Below, piece after piece: positions 16,511 to 26,327 of a stretch of 64,000 bases of DNA. Numbering within the stretch: position 1 is the stretch's first letter; every line of letters begins with the position of its first letter. The position numbers were made by a program, and so were the translations under genes. The notes under the pieces are model-generated. The model had not been told where the DNA came from, did no database searches, and worked only from the letters and a program-made list of their open reading frames with translations. Origin of the DNA: Ignavibacteria bacterium (GTDB lineage Bacteria; Bacteroidota; Ignavibacteria; Tepidaquicellales; Tepidaquicellaceae); NCBI GenBank assembly GCA_019694675.1, contig JAIBBK010000012.1:48485-112484 (forward strand), given 5' to 3'.

Positions 16511-16981
16511 ATGTCAAACCTGCTGAAGCTTATCATAAGTATTGGTGTTTGCCTTTTTGCCGGTGCAATCGGCTCTTATTTTACGGCGGATGCAATACCG
16601 GGATGGTATGAAACACTGAACAAGCCGGAATTCAATCCGCCGAACTGGGTGTTCGGGCCTGTATGGACTTTCCTCTACATACTGATGGGAATTTCGCTGT
16701 TCCTTGTGTGGAAAGAAGGCCCCGGTAATACAAAAGTGAAGCCGGCCATGCTGATGTTCTGGGTTCAGCTTGGGCTGAATATTCTGTGGTCGGTTGTGTT
16801 TTTCGGAATGAGAAATATTTCCGGCGGCCTATTGGTCATAATCCTGCTTTGGGTTTCGATACTGTTCACAATTCTCAGGTTCAGAAAGATATCTGCGGTT
16901 GCAGGCACACTGCTTGTGCCATACATCCTCTGGGTTACATTTGCTTCGGCACTTAATTTTTTCTTCTACAGGCTCAACTAA
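16511..16981 (+). CDS. tspO: TspO/MBR family membrane protein
   Basis: A protein of 156 residues with five predicted membrane helices and the Trp-rich TspO pattern: AIPGWYETLNKPEFNPPNWVFGPVWTFLYILMGISLFLVWKEG (residues 28-70), LGLNILWSVVFFGMRN and YILWVTFASALNFFFYRLN. TspO proteins bind porphyrins and related ligands and modulate stress or pigment responses. The YETLNKPxFxPP and PVWTxLY motifs are intact. It is 47 bases after the ALDH-like gene and 15 before the L,D-transpeptidase. Confidence 0.93.
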   Translation: MSNLLKLIISIGVCLFAGAIGSYFTADAIPGWYETLNKPEFNPPNWVFGPVWTFLYILMGISLFLVWKEGPGNTKVKPAMLMFWVQLGLNILWSVVFFGMRNISGGLLVIILLWVSILFTILRFRKISAVAGTLLVPYILWVTFASALNFFFYRLN

Positions 16982-16996
16982 TTCTAAATAAGCAAT

Positions 16997-18112
16997 ATGA
17001 AATTCTTCAGTTCAAAAGGGCTTACTGTCTTCTTACTTGCATTTGCGACGGCATTGCAGGCGATTGCGGGCGAGGGCCCTTCACAAAACGAAATCAACAG
17101 GGACTCTGAAAAACTTTACTTTGAGATCGAGTCTGCTGAACAGGCCGATGCCATAATCGCCGAACACCTCCGTGACATTTTTCCCATAATTTCAGAAGCG
17201 GATGTGAACAGAATAATCTCAGGTAAAGAAGTTAAAGCCGTATCTCCTGTGGGGCAGGATTCGGCGGAAATGAAGTCTGATATTGGGTTATACAAAGTCT
17301 CGTTTGAAGTGCCGAAGAATTTTCTTGTTGATACGGCAAAGATAATGTGGGAGCTGAACATTCCTGAATTCACATCGAGGATCTATCAGTTCTATGACGG
17401 CAGAAAAATTCTCATTGATACATGGCCGAATGTAGTAGGCACGATCAAAGACAAGACCTACACAGGAAACTTCCAGGCGTACAGGATCCGCAACTGGCCT
17501 TTCTACAAAGATCCTGACCCGAAGAAGGCAAGTGTGCCGCCCGTAAAGCCAGGTCCGGGTAATCCTCTGGGACTGTTCGTTGTGCATTATGACGAAAATT
17601 CACTGCGTTATTTCCACGGCACGAACAAGAACAATCTTCTCTACACCGAAAGGAGAAGCCTCTCCCACGGATGCGTCAGAAACGACAACGACAACATCGA
17701 GAAGATGAAGCAGTTCATTATCAAGAGGGTTGTGAAATCCGAAGATCTTTCATCCTGGCTCGGAAGTAAGAAGACGATGATCTATGATCTTCAGGAAGCG
17801 GATAAGTTTCCGGTGAGGATATTTTACAAGACATGGAACATTGATTCAGATATAAACGGATATTACGTGGAGATGTTTGACGACATCTACAAGTACACAA
17901 ACAGGGCAAACATCCATACTGACAAGGATGTGGATTCGCTTGTGATGACAGCAGATGCCGAAAGTGTGAAGGCGGAGTTCAATGAAAAGATAAATGACCA
18001 CAGGATCCCTGATGAAGCGCTCAACCTGATCATTGACTATCTTGTGAACAAGGCCGACCGTTACCAGAAGTACTATATTAGCGACCTCAAATCGAAGTTC
18101 ATGGTGAACTGA
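16997..18112 (+). CDS. L,D-transpeptidase (YkuD domain), secreted
   Basis: Peptidoglycan cross-linking or lipoprotein-anchoring enzyme of the YkuD type. It has 371 residues, with a signal peptide (LTVFLLAFATALQAIAG). The YkuD domain spans about residues 110-255 and includes IYQFYDGRKILIDTWPNVVG, GLFVVHYDEN, YFHGTNKNNLL and the catalytic SHGCVRNDN with its Cys. The C-terminal 110 residues have no clear match. The stop TGA directly abuts the stop of the convergent lipoprotein gene (TGATCA). Confidence 0.92.
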   Translation: MKFFSSKGLTVFLLAFATALQAIAGEGPSQNEINRDSEKLYFEIESAEQADAIIAEHLRDIFPIISEADVNRIISGKEVKAVSPVGQDSAEMKSDIGLYKVSFEVPKNFLVDTAKIMWELNIPEFTSRIYQFYDGRKILIDTWPNVVGTIKDKTYTGNFQAYRIRNWPFYKDPDPKKASVPPVKPGPGNPLGLFVVHYDENSLRYFHGTNKNNLLYTERRSLSHGCVRNDNDNIEKMKQFIIKRVVKSEDLSSWLGSKKTMIYDLQEADKFPVRIFYKTWNIDSDINGYYVEMFDDIYKYTNRANIHTDKDVDSLVMTADAESVKAEFNEKINDHRIPDEALNLIIDYLVNKADRYQKYYISDLKSKFMVN

Positions 18113-18640
18113 TCAGAAGCTCTCGTCGCGCCAGCGAAGGATCTTCCAGACTTCTTCCGTAGAAGGCCTTGAAAATGTCATATCGGCAAATCCGTTCAGC
18201 CGAACTACGTCACTCGGATTGAATGTGATGGTTAGATTGAAACTTCTCTTCACGTTCTGAACCAGGGAATCGCCGCCCTGAAATATTATGTTGTTCCACA
18301 CCACTTCAAGTTTCTGCGCGTTTGTAAAAAGCCCGTAAGTTGTCCTCATCTCCGTAGCCCTGTCCCAGGATACATCAAAGCCCGATTCATAATCGCGGTA
18401 GGTGAAGACAAAATCTTCCGCAAGGAGATTTCCGTAAACTGTCGAGTCTTTGAATGTGTAAGCGTATTTGAAATTCTGGTAAACGCCTTCGATCGTTTTC
18501 TGATCAGTCAGAATTGATGTCGGCGTACTGAGGTCGAGCTTCGGTGAGAAGATGTTGTCGCATGAACTGACCATCAAAGCGCAAAGGCCCGTGATAATGA
18601 ACGGCAGTATCTTTGTTAGGCGCTTCGTCATCACATGCAT
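18113..18640 (-). CDS. Putative lipoprotein, NTF2-like, second of a pair
   Basis: A protein of 175 residues from the ATG at 18640, which shares one base with the stop of the previous gene (TGATG), so translation is probably coupled. It has a lipoprotein signal (FIITGLCALMVSSC) with the lipid-acceptor Cys near residue 25, then a domain with YQNFKYAYTFKDSTVYGNLLAEDFVF and ...VWKILRWRDES, the helix-sheet pattern of NTF2/SnoaL-like folds. No catalytic residues are evident. It is paralogous in layout to the gene just upstream. Confidence 0.72.
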   Translation of the reverse strand: MHVMTKRLTKILPFIITGLCALMVSSCDNIFSPKLDLSTPTSILTDQKTIEGVYQNFKYAYTFKDSTVYGNLLAEDFVFTYRDYESGFDVSWDRATEMRTTYGLFTNAQKLEVVWNNIIFQGGDSLVQNVKRSFNLTITFNPSDVVRLNGFADMTFSRPSTEEVWKILRWRDESF

Positions 18641-19233
18641 CAGTTTATGAAGTTTGCCTTGATGTAGCTCCAGGTCGTATCTCCCGATGCAACAAGGAAA
18701 TCCTGCCATGAGTGAATTGACCAAAGGCTCCGGCTGTCGGGCGACATGATAAAACGTAGTTTGCCGTTGGAGACCTTTGCGAGATTCTGCCTGTTGTGAT
18801 CGAAGACCAGTATGTAGTCGGAATCAATCACCGCCGAATCTATTCCTGAAGTGAGCGTCAGATTTGAGAGGAACAGATTGGAAGACGAGCTTTCGCCGGT
18901 GAGTGAGACAAGATTGTTATAGTAAATTCTTTCATCGGAAAGATCCCAGCCTATGAAAACCGGATACGAGGAAGATGAAACGGCATCGGGTATGAATCTG
19001 AACCTGCGGGAGGAAAAAGCCGTGTCAACAAAACAGCGCATGTAGTTGTCAACGTTCTTCTCTGCAATTGCAAAGTTGAGGTTTGACAGGACAATATCGG
19101 GAGAAGTGGGCTGCTGAAAAGTTGACCTTGGCTGAGAAGGAGTCTGCACATCCCTCGTATCAAACAATCCGCAGGAAGAGACTCCGGCAAGCATCAGCAG
19201 TACTGCTATATTAAGATTTCTGCGCAAATACAA
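18640..19233 (-). CDS. Putative lipoprotein, NTF2-like, first of a pair
   Basis: The start is uncertain: a TTG at 19233 gives about 197 residues and a good lipoprotein signal (NLNIAVLLMLAGVSSC, Cys near residue 20). The frame stays open to 19293 inside the methyltransferase gene. The mature part has NLNFAIAEKNVDNYMRCFVD and ...LWSIHSWQDF, an NTF2/SnoaL-like helix-sheet pattern, as in the next gene. Both probably sit in the outer membrane facing the periplasm. The gene overlaps the end of the methyltransferase by 23 bases. Confidence 0.65.
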   Translation of the reverse strand: MYLRRNLNIAVLLMLAGVSSCGLFDTRDVQTPSQPRSTFQQPTSPDIVLSNLNFAIAEKNVDNYMRCFVDTAFSSRRFRFIPDAVSSSSYPVFIGWDLSDERIYYNNLVSLTGESSSSNLFLSNLTLTSGIDSAVIDSDYILVFDHNRQNLAKVSNGKLRFIMSPDSRSLWSIHSWQDFLVASGDTTWSYIKANFIN

Positions 19234-19960
19234 CAAACCTCTGTGATTTACTCTTGCTGAACTTATTTCCGAAATAATCTCCGTAAACAGCAAACGGCTT
19301 CAGCCCAAACTTCAGCATCGCCTTTTGGATCTCATCCGGGGAGTAAAGTTTCAGCTTCTCTTCAAACCCGGCATTTACCTTTCCGTCCCTTATAACTATC
19401 TGCTTCTTTACAAAGCCGTCTTCGATCTTTCTCTTTTGAGTGATGCTGTACCTGCCTTTTCTGGCGGTCGAAAGCGGGACTATATTCCTGAGCAAGTGAT
19501 CCCTGTTGAGAAAGTCAAAGAGGAAATATCCGCCTGTCCTCAGGGAATCTGCCGCATTACGAAAGACAATGAAGTTGCTTTCGTCATCTTCAAAGTAGCC
19601 GAAGCTTGTGAAAATGTTCATGGCAATGTCGAACGAGCCGTTAAAGCTGAAACGTCTCATATCCTTCCTGAGGAATTTAAGTTTCATTCCCTTTTCATTC
19701 GACCTTGCGTATTCCCGCCGGGCCATCCTGATCAGGTATTCCGAAAGGTCAAAGCCGGTGACATTGTAGCCTCTCCTTGCGAGTTCAAGCGAGTGCCTTC
19801 CGGCCCCGCAGGCAATATCCAGGGCTTTGGATGAAGTTGGCAGATGAACATTTCTCTGAAGCAGATTTATTATCCACCGCGCATCCTCTTCATCCCTGTG
19901 GCTGTAAAGCTCAAGATAGTATTTGCTTGAAAACCATTTCTCGAACCATTCTCCGCTCAT
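19211..19960 (-). CDS. Class I SAM-dependent methyltransferase
   Basis: A protein of 249 residues with a Rossmann methyltransferase core: motif I ALDIACGAGRHSLELARRGY near residue 42, GFDLSEYLIRMARREY, FDIAMNIFTSFGYFEDDESN, and GGYFLFDFLNRDHLL. The FTSFGYFED pattern is typical of a family of uncharacterised small-molecule methyltransferases. It starts 2 bases after the recR stop, so it is probably in the ybaB-recR operon. Substrate unknown. Confidence 0.87.
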   Translation of the reverse strand: MSGEWFEKWFSSKYYLELYSHRDEEDARWIINLLQRNVHLPTSSKALDIACGAGRHSLELARRGYNVTGFDLSEYLIRMARREYARSNEKGMKLKFLRKDMRRFSFNGSFDIAMNIFTSFGYFEDDESNFIVFRNAADSLRTGGYFLFDFLNRDHLLRNIVPLSTARKGRYSITQKRKIEDGFVKKQIVIRDGKVNAGFEEKLKLYSPDEIQKAMLKFGLKPFAVYGDYFGNKFSKSKSQRFVVFAQKS

Positions 19961-19962
19961 AC

Positions 19963-20571
19963 TCAGACGGCCACTCTTCCTTCAATTGCCTTTGCAATGG
20001 TCACTTCATCGGCAAACTCAAGATCCGCTCCGATCGGGATCCCCCGTGCTATCCTTGTCACTTTTATTCCGAGAGGCCTTATCAGCTTTGTGATGTAGAG
20101 TATTGTAGTTTCACCCTCAACTGTGGGATTCAATGCAAGTATCACTTCATCGATCTTACTCTCAGTGTCATTACCAAGCCTTGCGATAAGCTCCCTGATC
20201 TTAATATCGTCCGGCCCGATTCCGTCAAGCGGCGAGATGATGCCGTGTAGCACGTGATACTTTCCTTTGAATTCATTTGCCTTTTCAACAGCAAGCAGGT
20301 CCTGCGGCTCTTCAACCACGCATATCACACTGGAACTTCTCGACGGCGATGAACAGATCCTGCAAACCTCAGTTTCGGAAATGTTGCAGCAAACACTGCA
20401 AAACCTGAGTTTTCGTTTTATCTCGGTCAGCGCGTGAGAGAACCTCTCCACATCCTCAGCCGGCATTCTCGTCACATGCATGGCAAGCCTCTGCGCAGTC
20501 TTCCTGCCTATCTGCGGAAGCTTTGCAAACTCGTCAATAAGATTCTCAAGAGCATCGGATACATTAAGCAT
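19963..20571 (-). CDS. recR: Recombination protein RecR
   Basis: Acts with RecF and RecO to load RecA at gaps and to help replication restart. It has 202 residues, full length. Seen: N-terminal helix-hairpin-helix ([19 protein letters not shown]), the four-Cys zinc motif ([16 protein letters not shown]), the Toprim domain with [20 protein letters not shown] and [19 protein letters not shown], and a Walker-B-like [11 protein letters not shown]. It follows ybaB by 15 bases, a classic pairing. Confidence 0.96.
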   Translation of the reverse strand: MLNVSDALENLIDEFAKLPQIGRKTAQRLAMHVTRMPAEDVERFSHALTEIKRKLRFCSVCCNISETEVCRICSSPSRSSSVICVVEEPQDLLAVEKANEFKGKYHVLHGIISPLDGIGPDDIKIRELIARLGNDTESKIDEVILALNPTVEGETTILYITKLIRPLGIKVTRIARGIPIGADLEFADEVTIAKAIEGRVAV

Positions 20572-20586
20572 CTGCGATCCGTGCGC

Positions 20587-20922
20587 TCACAGTTTCGACA
20601 GATCAAGCCCCGGAATATTCGGGATCATTCCTGCAGTAGCTTTTGACATCTCATCATTTGCCATTTTGCCTGCGCTTTCGAGTGCCTTGTTCACAGCCGC
20701 AATCAGCAGGTCCTCGAGCATTTGCGGATCTTCCGGATTGATGATGTCTTTTTCCATTTCGATCCTGGTCACCATGCTCTTGCCGTTGACCGTGACCTTT
20801 ACCATGCCTCCGCCGGATTCTTCAGTAACGGACTTGCTTTCCAGTTCAGCCTGGATCTTATCCATCTTCTCCTGCATCTTTTTCACCTGCTTAAGCATTC
20901 CCTGCATTTGTGAAGGGTTCAT
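20587..20922 (-). CDS. YbaB/EbfC nucleoid-associated protein
   Basis: A protein of 111 residues, the usual length. It has the YbaB pattern: a helix rich in Met/Lys/Gln ([19 protein letters not shown]), then [21 protein letters not shown], and a last helix [15 protein letters not shown]. It binds DNA as a dimer and is often encoded just before recR, as here. A ribosome site, GGAGAAAG, precedes the ATG. Confidence 0.95.
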   Translation of the reverse strand: MNPSQMQGMLKQVKKMQEKMDKIQAELESKSVTEESGGGMVKVTVNGKSMVTRIEMEKDIINPEDPQMLEDLLIAAVNKALESAGKMANDEMSKATAGMIPNIPGLDLSKL

Positions 20923-20962
20923 TCTTTCTCCTTGTTGATGTTATTTGATTTATTTGAATATT

Positions 20963-21724
20963 CTATAAACTGAAAACAGTTGCCGGACCGCCCTTCAGGG
21001 TTTCAAAGCAGCAGAACGGCTCGCCAAACTCCGCACCGATCTTAAATCCGAAATGCCTTGCGCGTGATTCGATCTCGTGCCAGAACAGTTTTGAACTTAT
21101 GAATGTCTCAGGTTCACCGCTTTGCGGATCATGGAACTGAGATCGGTAGCATTTCAGAACTTCGATCTTCTTATCAAAGGTGCCGGAAATGTCAAACACG
21201 AAACTCACGGGAATATCAGAGGCGCTTCTGTAATAAAAGGTTCTTGAAGGCCTGTGTGATCTCAGCCCGGCCGTTACGATCTTCTCCAAACCCGAAAGGA
21301 ACACTGCATCGCGGATAAGTTCTCCTGCGTGAATGTGGTCAGGATGCCTGTCATGAGGATAAGGTGCAAAAACTATATCAGGCCTGTGTTTTCTGATCAC
21401 TCTTACAATCTTCAGTCTTGAGGCATCGTCGTTTTTGATGCCGCCGTCCCTCAGTCCGAGATTTTCCCTGAATGAGATTCCCATGGCTTCGGATGCAGCA
21501 CGCGTTTCTTTTTCCCTTATTCTCAAAGTGCCTCTGGTGCTTAGTTCGCCGCGTGTAAGATCTGCAATGACGATCTTCCTTCCTGCATTCACAAGACTGA
21601 TGAGCGTGCCGCCGCAATTGAGTTCCACATCGTCGGGGTGTGCTCCGAAAAAGAGTGCGTCAGAGTTGATACGGGTATGCCTTTCGGGAATTTTGTGTTC
21701 AATATACAGATAATGCCTTTGCAT
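20963..21724 (-). CDS. bshB1: BshB1-type N-acetylglucosaminyl-malate deacetylase
   Basis: A PIG-L/LmbE-family zinc deacetylase that removes acetate from GlcNAc-malate in bacillithiol synthesis. The ATG at 21724 gives 253 residues. Seen: the metal motif ALFFGAHPDDVELNCGGTL near residue 23, IADLTRGELSTRGT, and the second metal/catalytic motif FAPYPHDRHPDHIHAGELI. The TRGELSTRGT pattern is that of BshB1 rather than general LmbE proteins. BshA and BshC are not in the window. It is 40 bases before ybaB on the same strand. Confidence 0.88.
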   Translation of the reverse strand: MQRHYLYIEHKIPERHTRINSDALFFGAHPDDVELNCGGTLISLVNAGRKIVIADLTRGELSTRGTLRIREKETRAASEAMGISFRENLGLRDGGIKNDDASRLKIVRVIRKHRPDIVFAPYPHDRHPDHIHAGELIRDAVFLSGLEKIVTAGLRSHRPSRTFYYRSASDIPVSFVFDISGTFDKKIEVLKCYRSQFHDPQSGEPETFISSKLFWHEIESRARHFGFKIGAEFGEPFCCFETLKGGPATVFSL

Positions 21725-21986
21725 GTAAATTAATTTCGGGAGGCGCAAATGCCGGAAATGCCGTGAATGATCTGATCTTTGCGATTCTAAGGATGCCTGA
21801 AGAACACAGGAACACTCTCAGGCAGGGTTCATATCTGTTATCCATTCCGAAAAGTACGGCTCAGAATCGCATAACTCCGCTCCGAGATTCCGCAAACCGG
21901 ATTTCAGACAATTTATTCCACACTTTCAACTTTAAACTTTTTGGCATTTGAGGTATTTTTGCAGAAATTATTCCCATACAGCTTAG

Positions 21987-23006
21987 ATGCTAAATGAATT
22001 TGCGCGGGACCTGAGGATAATCAGGGAGCAGAAGGACATATCTTTAAAGAGCATTGCCCAGCAGACACGACTAAACATTTCCGTTCTTGAGAATATTGAG
22101 AACGGTGACTTCACGTTTCAGCCGCAGACTTATATCAGGGCATTCATAAAGCAATATGCAGCATGCCTTGACCTGGATGTTGAGGAAGTGCTGTTTGATT
22201 ACGACCTGGCAAGAAGCGGAAAGTACAAACAGAAATTTCCGGCCGACCCGGGACGTGCCTCTGCAGGAATGCAGGCAAGCTCTCCGGCTGAATCCGATGC
22301 AGAAGAGGATATTAAAGAAGAAGTACTTCCCGGAGTGGCTGATGAAGAGGAGGAAGCGCCGAAGGAAACTCAGGAGCCGGGAAGGGAAAGCACCGAAGAA
22401 GCATACCTCGATCTGCCGGAAACGGGAAACAAGGTCAGGATAGTGAGAGACCATCCCGTAAAGAAGACTTCTGTTCAGATTGAAGCAGAGAAGAATTCGC
22501 TGAACCTTCTTGCGTCGCCCGTGTTCAGAAACGTTGCTCTGATCCTGATAGGATTGCTTATTTTGTTCGGCCTTTATCTGCTTGTCAACGCGCTGTTCTT
22601 TGACAATAAGAAAGACAACACCGAGATAGTCCGTCAGGACTTCAGCGAAGTGGTGAAGGAACAGGAGCAAAGACTTTTAAAGAAAAAGACACCCGAGGAG
22701 ATCCGCGATTCCATCAAGAAGGCAAACGACAGTCTGAAGGCGGCTGCGAAGGACTCACTCACTTTAACCATCAAAGCGCTGGCTTACGGTGAGATTTACG
22801 TTGTGACGGATTCGCTTAATTATGACAATCCAAAGAAAGTGATATATGACGAAGGACAAACGAAGACCTTCAAGGCAAAGAGATCTTTTCACATCACTAC
22901 GGGAAACACAAAGAGTTTTGAAGCCATGCTGAACGGCAATCCGGTTGAGTTTGACACTAAGGCCGTAAGGAAAGTGAAAGTAACGCCTGACGGTGTATTC
23001 CGGTAG
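21987..23006 (+). CDS. RodZ-like helix-turn-helix membrane protein
   Basis: A protein of 339 residues. An N-terminal Xre-type HTH (LRIIREQKDISLKSIAQQTRLNISVLENIENGDF, about residues 9-42) is followed by QTYIRAFIKQYA as in RodZ and cytoskeletal HTH proteins. Next come an acidic low-complexity linker (residues 85-150, rich in Glu), one membrane helix (VALILIGLLILFGLYLLVNALFF, about residues 179-201) and a periplasmic domain of DUF4115 type (LTLTIKALAYGEIYVVTDS). RodZ links MreB to the cell wall machine, but no mreB is nearby, so a RodZ role is only likely. Confidence 0.85.
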   Translation: MLNEFARDLRIIREQKDISLKSIAQQTRLNISVLENIENGDFTFQPQTYIRAFIKQYAACLDLDVEEVLFDYDLARSGKYKQKFPADPGRASAGMQASSPAESDAEEDIKEEVLPGVADEEEEAPKETQEPGRESTEEAYLDLPETGNKVRIVRDHPVKKTSVQIEAEKNSLNLLASPVFRNVALILIGLLILFGLYLLVNALFFDNKKDNTEIVRQDFSEVVKEQEQRLLKKKTPEEIRDSIKKANDSLKAAAKDSLTLTIKALAYGEIYVVTDSLNYDNPKKVIYDEGQTKTFKAKRSFHITTGNTKSFEAMLNGNPVEFDTKAVRKVKVTPDGVFR

Positions 23007-23015
23007 TCCGATTGA

Positions 23016-25079
<2,064 letters not shown>

Positions 25080-25109
25080 TAATATCAAAGGCAAACAAAC
25101 ATTAATAAA

Positions 25110-25604
25110 ATGGCGATCGGAGTTGTCAGCACATCAGGCATGCCGCGTGAGGAGGCATACAGAACTGTCATTGCGCAGGCAAGGCAATTGATAAGCGACG
25201 AAAAAGATCTTGTGGCAAACCTCGCCAACATTTCATCTTTGCTCAAGCACACTTTCGAAGACTACCTTTGGATCGGATTTTACCTGACTTCGCAAAGTGA
25301 TCCCGGTGAACTAGTGCTTGGTCCGTTTCAGGGCCGGCCTGCCTGCACGAGGATCCGGTTCGGGAAAGGAGTTTGCGGAACATCGGCCTCGGAGAAACGG
25401 ACAGTGATAGTTGACGATGTGGACAAGTTTCCGGGACACATCGTCTGCGACTCTCTTTCAAGATCGGAGATAGTTGTCCCGATCATCTCCGGCGGCAGAG
25501 TGGCCGGAGTAATTGATGTTGACAGCGGCTATCCCGCAAACTTCGGCGAGACGGACAGAAAATATCTCGAAGAACTTGCTGAAATGTTAACTCAGCTATT
25601 TTGA
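25110..25604 (+). CDS. msrC: Free methionine-(R)-sulfoxide reductase, GAF type
   Basis: Reduces free Met-R-sulfoxide. It has 164 residues in a single GAF domain. Seen: WIGFYLTSQSDPGELVLGPFQGRPACTRIRFGKGVCGTSASEKRTVIVDDVDKFPGHIVCDSLSRSEIVVPI. The three conserved Cys (PAC, GVC and IVC) of the fRMsr family are in place. The tandem HU-fold gene starts 3 bases after the stop, so the two are probably co-transcribed. Confidence 0.92.
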   Translation: MAIGVVSTSGMPREEAYRTVIAQARQLISDEKDLVANLANISSLLKHTFEDYLWIGFYLTSQSDPGELVLGPFQGRPACTRIRFGKGVCGTSASEKRTVIVDDVDKFPGHIVCDSLSRSEIVVPIISGGRVAGVIDVDSGYPANFGETDRKYLEELAEMLTQLF

Positions 25605-25607
25605 TCA

Positions 25608-26327
25608 ATGAACTCTGAGAAGCTAGCACAGCGCCTTTCCCGAAAAACCGGATTGAAGACCAAGTCCTGCGATAAGGCAATTGAGCTGATCGCAGAAGTT
25701 GCAGTATCGGATGTATCCAAAGGCATACCGTTCTCGCTGGAACCTCTCGGGACGATCATAAGCAGGAAGCATCAGATGTCATTTGCCGACAATCTTGACG
25801 GAAGTTTCACTGTTCATCCGCCTTTCATTGAAGTGAGATATATTTCACCGCCAGAGACAGCAAGTGAGAACTACTTTGCAACATCGCAGAGGATAACGGA
25901 AAGACTTACCGCTTCAGGGGAATTCACATACAAAGAAGCATCAGGAATTTGCAGGGCACTCAGCAAGTTGCTTCGGAAGGCTGTAGCAAAGGGCAAGATC
26001 ATAAAGCTGAGAGGGGTCGGCGCCTTCACTCCGGAATCACTTGCGGAAGAAGGAGAGGACGCACTGCTGAGTTTCAGGATTGCGGATCAATTTGCTGAAA
26101 GGATCAACGAGCCTTATGCAAGTCTTGAAAAGAAGATCACTTTCCCCATACCTCCGGATTCAATGAGAAAGGCATTGGAAGTGAACCTGTCTGCGGAACT
26201 CCAATCGGCCGGGGCAAGCACATTCATAGAAAGAAAACTTGCTCTCATCTCAAAGGACCTGATAAAGCTCAACGAAGAAATAAACAAGGACTCCTCTAAG
26301 GACGGCGGCCGGGGACTCTGGGGCTGA
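25608..26327 (+). CDS. Tandem HU/IHF-fold protein
   Basis: A protein of 239 residues. Two HU-like segments are visible. Residues 1-75 hold LAQRLSRKTGLKTKSCDKAIELIAEVAVSDVSKGIPFSLEPLGTIISRKHQ. Residues 90-150 hold ITERLTASGEFTYKEASGICRALSKLLRKAVAKGKIIKLRGVGAF. Each has the two helices and the LxxxGxF-like strand of HU, but the basic DNA-binding beta-arms are short or missing. The C-terminal third (residues 165-239) has no known match. The final 32 bases overlap the end of the convergent lnt gene. Possibly a chromosome- or envelope-associated structural protein. Confidence 0.6.
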   Translation: MNSEKLAQRLSRKTGLKTKSCDKAIELIAEVAVSDVSKGIPFSLEPLGTIISRKHQMSFADNLDGSFTVHPPFIEVRYISPPETASENYFATSQRITERLTASGEFTYKEASGICRALSKLLRKAVAKGKIIKLRGVGAFTPESLAEEGEDALLSFRIADQFAERINEPYASLEKKITFPIPPDSMRKALEVNLSAELQSAGASTFIERKLALISKDLIKLNEEINKDSSKDGGRGLWG

